A DNA stretch of 38,756 nt from Deinococcus marmoris (GCF_001949125.1 NZ_MSTI01000038.1:1-38756), one strand, 5' to 3'. Numbered from the stretch's first letter, positions 27,609 to 36,334 are shown. Translations and numbers: made by a program. The notes: generated by a model from the letters alone, not told the origin.

Positions 27609-28451
27609 TCAGTCCTTCTTCTGCCCGAAGCCCATCGCCTGGAAGGTCTGGTACTGAAAGCCGCCGCCCAGCATGTTCTGCCCGCCGTCTACCGGCAGGA
27701 TCACGCCAGTCACGTAGCTGGCCGCGTCGCTGACCAGAAACAGCGCGGCGTTGGCGATGTCCTGTGGAATGCCCATGCGGCCCAGCGGCACGGACCCGGC
27801 CACGCGGCTGCGGCTGGCCTCATCGGGGGCCAGCCGCGCCATGCCCTCGGTGCCGTCGATGGGGCCGGGGATAATGGCGTTGACGCGGATGCCGCGCAGC
27901 CCCCACTCGATGGCCAGCGTGCGCGTCAGCATGTCCACCCCGGCCTTGGCCGCCACCACATGCGCCTGCATGGGCACCGGGATGCCGTAGGCGCTGATGC
28001 TCAGCACGTTGCCGCCGGGGGTCTTCAGCCTGGGCGAGGCCGCCTTGATGGTGTTGTAGGTGCCCAGCAGATCGATATCCACCACGGTCTTGAAGCCGTT
28101 GGGGCTGATGCCGTCCACCGGGGCTGGGAAGTTGCCCGCCGCCCCGGCCAGCACGATGTCGAAGTCGCCGAATTTCTCGGTGGCCTGCGCCACGGCGGCT
28201 TCCAGGGCCGCGAAGTCGCGCACGTCGGCGCTGACACCCATCGCGCGCCCGCCCGCGTCCTCGATACCCTGGGCGGCCTTCTGCGCCTTTTCCAGATTGC
28301 GGCCCAGAATGGTGATCGCGCAGCCGTGCGCCGCGAAACTCTGCGCGATGCCCAGGTTGATGCCGCTGCCGCCGCCGGTAATCAGCGCGTGCTTGCCCGC
28401 CAGCAGGTCAGGGCGGAAGGTGGATTCAGGCGTGCCAGGATTGAGGGTCAT
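27609..28451 (-). CDS. SDR oxidoreductase, probable 2,4-dienoyl-CoA reductase
   Basis: 280 residues with a Rossmann fold: an atypical nucleotide-binding [16 protein letters not shown] replaced by AGAAGN, and an active-site region [21 protein letters not shown] with Lys but no classic YxxxK. The [27 protein letters not shown] block is that of peroxisomal-type 2,4-dienoyl-CoA reductases, which also lack the Tyr. The role would be beta-oxidation of unsaturated fatty acids; an enoyl-CoA hydratase gene lies just upstream. The ATG at 28451 has GGAG 5 bases upstream. The region before it holds a short tandem repeat. Confidence 0.85.
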   Translation of the reverse strand: MTLNPGTPESTFRPDLLAGKHALITGGGSGINLGIAQSFAAHGCAITILGRNLEKAQKAAQGIEDAGGRAMGVSADVRDFAALEAAVAQATEKFGDFDIVLAGAAGNFPAPVDGISPNGFKTVVDIDLLGTYNTIKAASPRLKTPGGNVLSISAYGIPVPMQAHVVAAKAGVDMLTRTLAIEWGLRGIRVNAIIPGPIDGTEGMARLAPDEASRSRVAGSVPLGRMGIPQDIANAALFLVSDAASYVTGVILPVDGGQNMLGGGFQYQTFQAMGFGQKKD

Positions 28452-28467
28452 GGGGTCTCCTTTGGAT

Positions 28468-28506
28468 GGTCTGAGGGTCAAAAAGTCTAAGGATCAAAAG
28501 GTCTGA
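28468..28506. repeat. Short tandem repeat, 16-bp unit
   Basis: About two and a half units of GGTCTGAGGGTCAAAA-type sequence. Closely related units occur in the opposite orientation at 30601-30632, and a degenerate form near 9464. They lie in the gap between the enoyl-CoA hydratase and SDR genes. Confidence 0.6.
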
Positions 28507-28583
28507 CGTTCGTCGTCCCCTCGCCCCGTCTGGGGGAGAAGGATTGCGGGCAGGCTTATGCGGGAAGCAGGTTGCCCCGCCTC

Positions 28584-29324
28584 TTACTTCTTCAACGCGT
28601 TCTGCAAACCTTCCACCGTCATGTGATGCGCGTTCCATTCTACGGCGTTTTGCAGGCTCTGGGCGTGCGGCAGGTCATCGGTCAGCGCGCGTTTGGTGCC
28701 TTCCAGCGCCTTGGGCGAGAGGGCCACGAGCTGGGCCGCCAGTTCCTCGGCCCGCCTGAACAGCTCCTCGGGCGAGTCCAGCACCTCCGTCACCAGACCC
28801 CAGATCTCGGCGGTCTCGGCGTCGATGGGTTCGCCGGTCAACGCCAGATGGGCCGTTCGCCCACGTCCGATCAGGTGTGGCAGGCGCTGCAAGCCGCCCA
28901 GATCGGCGGCGATGCCCAGCTTGACTTCCGGCAGGCTGAAGCGGGCGTCGCTGCTACAGATGCGAATATCCGCCCCGCTGATCAGCTCCAGCCCCGCGCC
29001 GATGCACCAGCCGTGTACGGCAGCGATCACCGGAATGGGCAGCGCGGCCAGCCCCTCGGTGGCAGCGTGCATCTCGTCCACCACGGCCTTGAATCCGGCC
29101 ACATCGCCCAGCACCGGCCCGATCTGGCCCGCGTTGGTCTTCACGTCCAGCCCGGCGCTGAAGATCTTCTCGCCGCGCAGGATCAGCACGCGGGCGTCTG
29201 CCAGTTCGGCCAGGGCCTGTGGCATCTCGCGCCAGAAGTCCGGCCCCATGCTGCCCATCTTGGCAATCAGGGTCAGGGTGGCCACCTCACCCTGCCGCGA
29301 GAGGCGAACGGTTTTATAGTTCAT
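28584..29324 (-). CDS. Enoyl-CoA hydratase/isomerase family protein
   Basis: 246 residues of the crotonase superfamily. Oxyanion-hole segments are [10 protein letters not shown] and [19 protein letters not shown]; the Glu-containing [21 protein letters not shown] follows, close to the ECH1 (delta3,5-delta2,4-dienoyl-CoA isomerase) pattern. That activity would fit the neighbouring dienoyl-CoA reductase. The ATG at 29324 has TAGAGT seven bases upstream and no Shine-Dalgarno; a GTG three codons earlier lies too close to the box. The next gene on this strand is the SDR, 132 bases on. Confidence 0.9.
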   Translation of the reverse strand: MNYKTVRLSRQGEVATLTLIAKMGSMGPDFWREMPQALAELADARVLILRGEKIFSAGLDVKTNAGQIGPVLGDVAGFKAVVDEMHAATEGLAALPIPVIAAVHGWCIGAGLELISGADIRICSSDARFSLPEVKLGIAADLGGLQRLPHLIGRGRTAHLALTGEPIDAETAEIWGLVTEVLDSPEELFRRAEELAAQLVALSPKALEGTKRALTDDLPHAQSLQNAVEWNAHHMTVEGLQNALKK

Positions 29325-29331
29325 ATTCCAC

Positions 29332-29337
29332 ACTCTA
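29332..29337 (-). promoter_or_regulatory. -10 box for leaderless enoyl-CoA hydratase transcript
   Basis: TAGAGT on the minus strand, seven bases (GTGGAAT) before the ATG. Confidence 0.5.
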
Positions 29338-29374
29338 GCGTCTGTGGTTGCACCGGGTCTAAAGTGGGGCGGTC

Positions 29375-29403
29375 TTGACTTTTCCTCTCGGCTGAACTAT
29401 ATT
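29375..29403 (+). promoter_or_regulatory. Near-consensus housekeeping promoter
   Basis: TTGACT (29375-29380), exactly 17 bases, then TATATT (29398-29403). It is the best -35/-10 pair in the window, and no protein gene lies downstream on this strand, so it should drive the RNA gene below. Confidence 0.85.
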
Positions 29404-29410
29404 TACTTTT

Positions 29411-29571
29411 CTGGCCTGAAGAGGCCATGCAGTGCAAGCCACGTGTACAGATGCACTTGAGGGCGGCGTCCACCTCCGGGAACCTTAAAAACGGACGCGC
29501 GAACAGAGAATCGGGAGAAGACCCGTGAGCTTTGAACCCCAGAAGGGAGCCTTGAACGGCTCTCTTTTTTT
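29411..29571 (+). ncRNA. Candidate small RNA gene, about 160 nt
   Basis: It starts about seven bases after a near-consensus -10 box and ends in an intrinsic terminator (GGGAGCC/GGCTCTC, 29545-29564, then seven Ts). Inside are hairpins TGGCCT-gaag-AGGCCA, AGTGCA/TGCACT, GCGTCC/GGACGC with a loop containing AACCTTAAAAAC, and CGGG/CCCG. There is no open frame with a start signal. It lies between the divergent enoyl-CoA hydratase promoter and the 3' end of mqnA. Size, promoter and the CCTTAAAA stretch recall 6S RNA, but I do not see the long rod fold, so the class is open. It is not SRP, tmRNA or RNase P RNA. Confidence 0.65.
29545..29571 (+). terminator. Rho-independent terminator of the small RNA
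   Basis: A 7-bp stem GGGAGCC/GGCTCTC (one G-U pair) with loop TTGAAC and seven Ts. Confidence 0.9.
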
Positions 29572-29583
29572 GTTGTCGTGGGC

Positions 29584-30426
29584 CTAGCCCTCTCCTGGCC
29601 TCTGCCCAAAGCTCAGCGGTGCATGGTGTGGCACGGCCTTGGCGGCGAATTCCTGCAATCCCAGCCGATCTGGCGCTTCCAGGTGATAGCGGAAGTTCCA
29701 CAGGTAATGCTGCACCACCCGTTCGGGCAGCCCCAGCAGGGCCGCGTGCCGCGTCGCCACGTCTGCCAGATGCCCGATGCCGTGCCTGCGGGCCACGCGC
29801 ATGGCCTGCACCAGCTCCGGCGGGGGCGGACGGTCCTTGCGGTAGGCCCACACGGCGAAGGTGAAGGGATGCCCGGTCAGGCGGAACCAGTCCTCGGCCA
29901 GATCGGTGACGGTGATGCCGCGCCCGCTATCCGGCAGCGTGGTCATGGTGCGCTCGGCGGTCAGCGGCCCCACCACGCGGTACCACTCGCGCAGGGCGCT
30001 GTCGCCGATGCGGAGTACACCGTCGTAACCGCTGCTCAGCAATTCCTCGGCCTCGCCCTCGGCGCGTTCCAGGGTGGGGGAGAGGCCGCGTTCGCGCAGC
30101 AGCACCTCCAGCAACGCCACGCTCATGGCCGACTGGGCGGTCAGGGCAATCCGGCGCAGGTCCTCCAGCGGGCGGGTGTGGAACAGATTGACCGAGTACA
30201 CCGGCCCCAGCACGCTCACGCTGAAATCGGGCAGGGCTTCCAGAATGTCGGCGTGGCGAATAAATTCCACCGCGCTGATGTTGGCGATGTCCACCTCGCC
30301 CGCCAGCAGCGCCGCGTTCATCTGCGTCGGCACGCCCGTGATGGCGCTGACGCCCGGCGGCAATTCCAGCGAATCCAGAATCGGGGCGACGTTGGTGAAA
30401 TGGATCCATCCGGCGCGGTAGGTCAT
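29584..30426 (-). CDS. mqnA: Chorismate dehydratase MqnA
   Basis: First step of the futalosine menaquinone pathway: chorismate to 3-enolpyruvyl-benzoate. 280 residues, normal length. The N-terminus GWIHFTNVAPILDSL, then PTQMNAALLAGEVDIANISAVEF and LTAQSAMSVALLEVLL, are the MqnA/MqnD periplasmic-binding-fold pattern. The dehydratase assignment rests on the DIANISAVEF form and overall length; MqnD is a less likely reading. The ATG at 30426 has GGAG 6 bases upstream. A 167-bp MITE sits immediately upstream, separating it from the mqnE-side genes on the same strand. Confidence 0.9.
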   Translation of the reverse strand: MTYRAGWIHFTNVAPILDSLELPPGVSAITGVPTQMNAALLAGEVDIANISAVEFIRHADILEALPDFSVSVLGPVYSVNLFHTRPLEDLRRIALTAQSAMSVALLEVLLRERGLSPTLERAEGEAEELLSSGYDGVLRIGDSALREWYRVVGPLTAERTMTTLPDSGRGITVTDLAEDWFRLTGHPFTFAVWAYRKDRPPPPELVQAMRVARRHGIGHLADVATRHAALLGLPERVVQHYLWNFRYHLEAPDRLGLQEFAAKAVPHHAPLSFGQRPGEG

Positions 30427-30441
30427 GGGGCGCTCCGCGCC

Positions 30442-30608
30442 GGTCTAAGGGCGTGTTTTGAAAGTCGTCTCATTTTTAGTGGGCGGCGTCTGGAAGGCGT
30501 TTGCGGTTCCCCCCTCCCAGCCTCCCCCGCAGGGGGGGAGGAGCAAAAGGCCCATATTTGCGGAGGGTAAGAAAATCCCGAGACCCTTTTGAAACACGCT
30601 CTTAGACC
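30442..30608. mobile_element. 167-bp MITE with inverted terminal repeats
   Basis: The left end GGTCTAAGGGCGTGTTTTGA and the reverse complement of the right end, GGTCTAAGAGCGTGTTTCAA, match at 17 of 20 positions, and similarity continues for about 30 bases. The interior holds a GC-rich hairpin (CCTCCCCC/GGGGGGAGG near 30522-30543) and no coding frame. It looks like a non-autonomous transposon, probably mobilised by an IS5-like element with the same ends. It ends 16 bases from the mqnA start codon and so shapes its leader. Confidence 0.75.
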
Positions 30609-30632
30609 CTTAGACCTTTTGACCCTTAGACC
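30601..30632. repeat. CTTAGACC tandem repeats abutting the MITE
   Basis: CTTAGACC occurs three times, with a TTTTGACC between the second and third. It is the reverse complement of the 16-bp unit found at 28468-28506, and the first copy is the end of the MITE. Confidence 0.6.
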
Positions 30633-30655
30633 ACGAGCGCAGCGAGTCAGAGTCC

Positions 30656-31015
30656 TCACGGCACCACCTGAACACTCACTGCCTGCCATTCTCCCTCCCA
30701 TCTTGCATACACTCGCAGAAAGCTCTGGATGCGTTCGCCATCGGCGTACAGCGTGCCGCGCGTGATGGCCGTATCCCCGAACACGCGCGAGGCGTGGCGC
30801 TCGAAGACCAGGGTGACGGGCGGGTTGCGGGCCATGCCGTCCAGCGCGTCCTGCTTGAACACCACCTGACCGTCCGGGAAGAAGGCCAGCCAGTCGTCGT
30901 GCAGCACCCTTGCCATCTCATCGGGGCTGCGGCGGTGGTAGGCGGCGTTCCAGTGGTCGTCGAGGAGTAGCACGGCGTCGAGGTCCGCCTGGGAGGTGTC
31001 ATTCAGCGGCAGCAC
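30656..31015 (-). CDS. SnoaL-like/DUF4440 NTF2-fold protein
   Basis: 119 residues of the nuclear transport factor 2 fold: a long first helix (ADLDAVLLLDDHWNAAYHRRSPDEM), HDDWLAFFPDGQV, then strands ending in FLRVYARWEGEWQAVSVQVVP. The family contains small hydrolases, isomerases and binding proteins; function unknown. The GTG at 31015 has GGAGG 7 bases upstream. It lies 36 bases after mqnE on the same strand, so it is probably co-transcribed, but no menaquinone role is known. Confidence 0.78.
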   Translation of the reverse strand: MLPLNDTSQADLDAVLLLDDHWNAAYHRRSPDEMARVLHDDWLAFFPDGQVVFKQDALDGMARNPPVTLVFERHASRVFGDTAITRGTLYADGERIQSFLRVYARWEGEWQAVSVQVVP

Positions 31016-31051
31016 GTTGCAGCCTCCAACCTAACGGGAACGGCGTCCTGC

Positions 31052-32182
<1,131 letters not shown>

Positions 32183-32189
32183 GAGAATC

Positions 32190-32195
32190 AGGATA
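32190..32195 (-). promoter_or_regulatory. -10 box for leaderless mqnE transcript
   Basis: TATCCT on the minus strand, seven bases (GATTCTC) before the ATG. It is divergent from the box at 32255. Confidence 0.6.
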
Positions 32196-32254
32196 CGCCC
32201 GGCGCTGGCCTGAAAGTGTCCCATTCGCCCGATAAGGAGGCCATGAAGACCGCG

Positions 32255-32260
32255 TAAGGT
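32255..32260 (+). promoter_or_regulatory. -10 box for leaderless DUF1684 transcript
   Basis: TAAGGT, then six bases (GTCGGG), then ATG at 32267. Confidence 0.6.
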
Positions 32261-32266
32261 GTCGGG

Positions 32267-32887
32267 ATGTCCTCTGATGCATCCACAGACTGGCTCGATC
32301 TTCTGGACTGGCGGCGCGAGGCCAGCGCCCTGTACGCCCACGTGCGGGAGGAGTTGCCGCAGGGTCCGCAGGAGGCGCATCGGCTGTGGCAGACGGGCCG
32401 CAATGCCCTGTTCGGGAACCATCCGCAGTCCCCGCTGAGCCTGGAGGCGCGGGCTGCGTTCCGGGAACTGCCGTGCTGGCCGTATGACCCGGCACTGGCC
32501 TTCAGCGCGTGGGTGGATACCTCTGGCCCACAGGAACGCCTGACCGTCCCCTCGTCCACCGGGCAGGAGATGCCGCTGGTGCGCTTTGGACGGGTGTATC
32601 TGCCGATAGGGACGCTGGACGTGTACTGGATCGACGTGTACGGCGGCGGCGTGTTCCTGCCGTTCCGGGACGCCACGAGTGGGCAGGAAAGCTACGGCGG
32701 CGGGCGCTATCTGCTGGACACCGCCAAGAGCGCCGATCTGGGCAGCACCGCGTCTGGCGAACTGCGCCTGGACTTCAATTTCGCCTACCACCCGTCCTGC
32801 TTTTACGACCCGCGCTGGAGCTGCCCGCTCGCGCCGCCGCAGAACGTGCTGGGGGTTCCAGTGCGTGCGGGGGAACGGATGGCCTGA
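32267..32887 (+). CDS. DUF1684-family protein
   Basis: 206 residues. The conserved DUF1684 core is visible in the second half: VYWIDVYGGGVFLPFRDATS, ESYGGGRYLLDTAKSA and LDFNFAYHPSCFYDPRWSCP. The family is widespread in bacteria with no proven function; the Cys/His-bearing end could bind a metal. Leaderless start. The stop codon is the first part of a long hairpin (32886-32936). Confidence 0.88.
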   Translation: MSSDASTDWLDLLDWRREASALYAHVREELPQGPQEAHRLWQTGRNALFGNHPQSPLSLEARAAFRELPCWPYDPALAFSAWVDTSGPQERLTVPSSTGQEMPLVRFGRVYLPIGTLDVYWIDVYGGGVFLPFRDATSGQESYGGGRYLLDTAKSADLGSTASGELRLDFNFAYHPSCFYDPRWSCPLAPPQNVLGVPVRAGERMA

Positions 32888-32936
32888 TCCGGGTGCCGCC
32901 GATGCCGGGGGTCAGCATCTGCGCGGCACCCGGATC
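32886..32936. repeat. Perfect 14-bp inverted repeat overlapping a stop codon
   Basis: GATCCGGGTGCCGC (32886-32899) and GCGGCACCCGGATC (32923-32936) are exact reverse complements, with an inner GATGC/GCATC pair. No T-run follows, so it is not a classic terminator, though it could protect or end the DUF1684 transcript. It lies 24 bases before the next -10 box. Confidence 0.6.
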
Positions 32937-32959
32937 ATGTTTATGCCTCGCCGGGGCGC

Positions 32960-32965
32960 TACGCT
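32960..32965 (+). promoter_or_regulatory. -10 box for leaderless DUF3006 transcript
   Basis: TACGCT, then six bases (GTAAGG), then GTG at 32972. Same hexamer, spacing and start codon as lptB. Confidence 0.6.
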
Positions 32966-32971
32966 GTAAGG

Positions 32972-33289
32972 GTGAAGAACGCGTCCCACCCACCGGAAAC
33001 CGAGGCCCAGGAGCGCTGGACCGTGGACGGCATCGAGGACAGTCCGCGCGGCCCGCTGGCCCGGCTGGAGCGGGGGGACGGCACCACCTTCGATCTGCCG
33101 CTGCGCCTGCTGCCGGAAGGGCTGCGTGAGGGCGATCTGCTGGCCGTGCAGGACGGCCCTGACGGCGTGACGGTCCGCATTCTGGTGGCCGAGACGCTGG
33201 AGCGCCACGAAGCTTCACAGGCGCAGTTGGAAGCCCTGAACAACGCCGAATCTGATGTGCAGGACGACGATGGAGAGATCACGGTATGA
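32972..33289 (+). CDS. DUF3006-family protein
   Basis: 105 residues. A short beta-barrel-like core (WTVDGIEDSPRGPLARLERG, FDLPLRLLPEGLREGDLLAV) typical of DUF3006, then a helical and acidic tail. DUF3006 genes are often paired with ComEC-like metallo-beta-lactamase genes, as here: the stop overlaps the next start by ATGA. Function unknown; a partner or regulatory role for the hydrolase is inferred. The GTG start follows a TACGCT box. Confidence 0.85.
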   Translation: MKNASHPPETEAQERWTVDGIEDSPRGPLARLERGDGTTFDLPLRLLPEGLREGDLLAVQDGPDGVTVRILVAETLERHEASQAQLEALNNAESDVQDDDGEITV

Positions 33290-34326
33290 GCGAGAAGCTT
33301 CCGAAGAAGGCAACAGGGAAGAAACTGGCAGTCCAGAAACCAGTAGGCCAGAAACCGGCGGGAAAGAAGGCGGCTCCCAGAACGTCGCGAAAGGCCGCAC
33401 CCCGTAAAGCTGCTGCCCGCAAGACCTCCCGCTCCGGCAGGAAACGCGGCCCCAGCAGCGCGGATATCGCGGGACTGCTGGTGCTGGCGCTGACCGTCTC
33501 GCTGGCGGCCTGCAACGGCATGAAGGGCGGCGGGCAGACCGAAACCGGGCAGACCCAGGCGGCCCCCGAGGGTCAGGTCACGGTGCGCTTTCTGGACGTG
33601 GGTCAGGGCGACGCCGTGCTGATCCGCAGCCCCGAGGGCAAGACCATGCTGATCGACGGCGGGCGCAGCACCGTGAAGATGCAGGAGCATATGAAGACCT
33701 ACGGCATCGACAAGATCGACGTGATGGTGGCCACCCACGCCGACGCGGACCACATCGCCGGGCTGGTGGCGGCAGCCGAGGCCAAGCCGACGCTGTTCAT
33801 CAACAATGGTCTGGGCGGGACCACCAAGACCTGGGAACGGCTGGTGGCGGCCTTGCAGGCGCAGAAGACCACCTTTAAAAAGGCCAGCAACCAGATCATC
33901 AACCTGGGCAGCGTGAAGGTGCAGGTGATCGGCCCGCCGACTGGCATGGGGGGCGATCAGAACGACAACAGCGTGGGCGTGGCCCTCAATTTCGGCAAGT
34001 TCCGCGCCCTGATGACCGGCGACAGCGAACTGAAGGAAACGGCGGCGTGGCTGGAACAGGACAGGGCCGAGATTAAGGGGCCGTTCCAGGCGTACAAGAG
34101 CATCCACCACGGCGCGGCCAACGGTGACAATCAGGCGTGGCTGGCGGTGGTGCGCCCGGAAAATGTGGTCATCAGCGTGGGCGAGAACAATTACGGTCAC
34201 CCCACGAAAACGGCGCTGGACCTGTATAAGCAAAACGGCATCCGCATCTACCGCACCGATCAGAACGGCACGGTCACGTTCACGGGCAACGCGGACGGGA
34301 CATATACGGTGAATGCTCAGCGGTAA
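33286..34326 (+). CDS. ComEC-like metallo-beta-lactamase-fold lipoprotein
   Basis: 346 residues. The first 55 are extremely rich in Lys, Ala, Pro and Arg, like a histone H1 tail. A hydrophobic segment with a lipobox-like LAAC (Cys76) follows. The main domain is the metallo-beta-lactamase fold of the C-terminal part of ComEC/Rec2: VRFLDVGQGDAVLI, MLIDGGR, THADADHIAGL (151-161), LMTGDSE, YKSIHHGAAN and NNYGHPT. Homologues degrade or process nucleic acid during DNA uptake; here there is no channel domain. The basic stretch precedes the hydrophobic segment, so either it is an unusually long signal n-region or the export reading is wrong. Confidence 0.85.
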   Translation: MSEKLPKKATGKKLAVQKPVGQKPAGKKAAPRTSRKAAPRKAAARKTSRSGRKRGPSSADIAGLLVLALTVSLAACNGMKGGGQTETGQTQAAPEGQVTVRFLDVGQGDAVLIRSPEGKTMLIDGGRSTVKMQEHMKTYGIDKIDVMVATHADADHIAGLVAAAEAKPTLFINNGLGGTTKTWERLVAALQAQKTTFKKASNQIINLGSVKVQVIGPPTGMGGDQNDNSVGVALNFGKFRALMTGDSELKETAAWLEQDRAEIKGPFQAYKSIHHGAANGDNQAWLAVVRPENVVISVGENNYGHPTKTALDLYKQNGIRIYRTDQNGTVTFTGNADGTYTVNAQR

Positions 34327-34382
34327 GGCTGGGAGCCGAACAGGATTTGCGGAGGACCGCCATCCCCATGCTGTAATGGAAC

Positions 34383-35126
34383 ATGCGCCGCAAACCTCTG
34401 CTGATCGTTCTGGCCCTTGTCGTGTCTGGTAGCTCTGCGTCTGGGGTTGCGGTTCTCCCCACTTTACCCGTCACAGAGGCCGATTTTGCAGGAGCGCTGG
34501 CGCGGCCCCCGGTGAGTGACCTGCTGGGACAGACGCCGGAGCTGAGCGGCAAGGTGGCCGAATGGTCCATTCCCAGCTCCCGGTCAGCCTCGCTGGACCG
34601 CCCGCAAAAGACGGTGATCGGCACCATTGACGGTGCAGGCAATTACAGGGTCACGCTGCCAGCGCAGCCTCCTGAAACGCAGCAGGTCACCCTGACGCAG
34701 CTCGTGCGGGGGTTCAACATTCTTGAGGGTGGGGATTGCTCGGTGAATACGCTGGTCATCAGTGCGCCCGAGGCCGTGGCCGGGAAGCTGGAGTCTCTTT
34801 ATGTCGTGCGCGATGACGCCCCCGGGGCGACTGGAGGAGCGCAGCCTTCGCCTCCGCCGTCTTACAACACCTTCAAAGCCATCCCGCGTTATTTTCTCAA
34901 CGCAGTCTCAGAGGCGCTGTATTCCAGCGTTGCGGCCACAGTGAAGGGCGAGCTGTCGTGTACCAGCAAGTATCTCAAGGGCAAACGTGATGACCTGTTC
35001 GTCAATATCGCTCTTGTCCCAGGCTGGAACTCGGTCACGCTGATCTACGGCGAGGAGCAGGTGGTTGAGGGTGAGACAATTCAGAAGAAGTTGCTCCGGG
35101 GTGGACTGGTATCCAGCACCCCCTGA
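34383..35126 (+). CDS. Exported protein of unknown function
   Basis: 247 residues, family not recognised. A signal peptide ([20 protein letters not shown]) is followed by a beta-rich body with repeated small extracytoplasmic features: two cysteines (GGDCSVNT and GELSCTSK) that may pair, and a Pro/Ser loop. TGTAAT five bases before the ATG at 34383 resembles a -10 box of a leaderless start. Its last 46 bases overlap the end of the RluA-family gene on the other strand. Confidence 0.7.
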   Translation: MRRKPLLIVLALVVSGSSASGVAVLPTLPVTEADFAGALARPPVSDLLGQTPELSGKVAEWSIPSSRSASLDRPQKTVIGTIDGAGNYRVTLPAQPPETQQVTLTQLVRGFNILEGGDCSVNTLVISAPEAVAGKLESLYVVRDDAPGATGGAQPSPPPSYNTFKAIPRYFLNAVSEALYSSVAATVKGELSCTSKYLKGKRDDLFVNIALVPGWNSVTLIYGEEQVVEGETIQKKLLRGGLVSSTP

Positions 35127-36034
35127 ATCACGTTCAACGAAGCTGGTGGCGGGGCGGTTAGGACCATCTCCTGACCCGTCACCGGATGAACCAATCCCAG
35201 CCGGTGTGCGTGCAGCAGATAACCGCCGTCGCCCGGCAGTCCTGGCAGATCGGCCAGCGGCAATCCGCCTGCGCCGTACAGCGGATCGCCCACCAGCGGA
35301 TGCCCGATAGAGGCGAGGTGAATGCGGATCTGATGGGGGCGGCCCGTGTGGATGTCTACCTCAAACAGCGTGCAGGCTGAGCGCCGCTCCAGCACCCGCG
35401 CCGTGGAGTGCGAGGGCTTGCCGCCCGCGCTGGCCGCGTAGACGTCGCCCAGTCGGGGGTGTGGCACGGGGCCGATGGGCGTGGTGATCTCGTACTCGTC
35501 GCGCCCGGCCAAACCCTGCGCCAGCGCGCGGTAAATTTTCTGGACCCGTCCCTCGCGCCAGTCCCGTGACAGCGCCGCCCCTGCCTGTGCCGTCCGCGAG
35601 AACAGCACCAGACCAGACGTTGCGCGCCCCAGTCGGTGCAGAGGTGACGCCTCCGGCCAGCGCTCCCGCACCAGCGTGAAGAGCGTGTGATTCAGAAACC
35701 CCCCAGCGGGAACCGTGGGCAGCCCCGAGGGTTTACACACGGCCAGCAATTCCGTGTCCTCGTACAGCACGTCAAAATGCAGGGGCACGGCATCTTCGGG
35801 CCAGGGTGGGCGGTGCCAGATCAGGCTTTGCCCTGTCCTCAGAATTTCGGAACCCTGAGCCGTCACGCCGTCCAGCACGACTTCGCCCCGCTCCAACCGC
35901 CCCTGCCATTCCTGCGGCGTGGAATGTTCGTAGCGCCCCGCCAGATACGCCAGCACGCTCAAGCCCGCGCCGCGTGGGCCGATGCGTTCAGCGTAGGCGT
36001 AGCCGTCGTTGAGGGTGGAGGATGGGGGAGACAT
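35081..36034 (-). CDS. RluA-family pseudouridine synthase-like protein lacking the usual catalytic Asp
   Basis: 317 residues. An S4-like N-terminal segment (about 25-75) precedes an RluA domain: [22 protein letters not shown], then [57 protein letters not shown]. In the family motif HRLDxxTSG the Asp is the nucleophile; here it is Gly136 (codon GGG). The rest of the fold looks intact. Some plant and bacterial family members have the same HRLG form, so this may be a real subgroup with altered chemistry. The ATG at 36034 is chosen; an in-frame GTG at 36103 lies inside a MITE end. It overlaps the convergent gene by 46 bases. Confidence 0.85.
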   Translation of the reverse strand: MSPPSSTLNDGYAYAERIGPRGAGLSVLAYLAGRYEHSTPQEWQGRLERGEVVLDGVTAQGSEILRTGQSLIWHRPPWPEDAVPLHFDVLYEDTELLAVCKPSGLPTVPAGGFLNHTLFTLVRERWPEASPLHRLGRATSGLVLFSRTAQAGAALSRDWREGRVQKIYRALAQGLAGRDEYEITTPIGPVPHPRLGDVYAASAGGKPSHSTARVLERRSACTLFEVDIHTGRPHQIRIHLASIGHPLVGDPLYGAGGLPLADLPGLPGDGGYLLHAHRLGLVHPVTGQEMVLTAPPPASLNVIQGVLDTSPPRSNFF

Positions 36035-36102
36035 TCGGGGGTCAGTGTGGCATCTGGTGGGGGCTGGGGGTGTTGCCTGAATGGTTTTTTGGGTGGCTGC
36101 CA

Positions 36103-36252
36103 CGGTTTGACCCCTCTCCTGCGGAGCTGTACCAGCCAGTCTGTTTCGCAGTCAGCTCCCCTTAAAAGGGAGCCAGGAAAGCTCTGCTGGACGGGCAATT
36201 CTGCGACTCTTGCCTCCCTTCTAAGGGGAGGTGCCCCGGAGGGGTCAAACCG
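36103..36252. mobile_element. 150-bp MITE with 14-bp perfect inverted ends
   Basis: CGGTTTGACCCCTC (36103-36116) and GAGGGGTCAAACCG (36239-36252) are exact reverse complements. Inside are two further hairpins (GCTCCC/GGGAGC and CCTCCCTT/AAGGGGAGG). There is no coding frame. It sits between the start of the RluA-like gene and the rqcH promoter. It is different in sequence from the element at 30442. Confidence 0.75.
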
Positions 36253-36334
36253 CAAATCGCCACCCCAGCACACCGTCTCCATCTGCATCCCCGCAATGCG
36301 CCATTGTGCAGAGTCGTGCCCATCGCCCCGGCGC

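Noticed and set aside
29411..29571. Firm assignment of the small RNA as 6S RNA
   Set aside because: A CCTTAAAA stretch and the size are suggestive, but I cannot draw the long closing stem and central bubble; left as unassigned.
32243..32257. Four-codon ORF MKTA with a good AGGAGG before the DUF1684 gene
   Set aside because: It lies upstream of the TAAGGT box and its predicted transcription start, so it would not be in the main transcript; it is probably chance.
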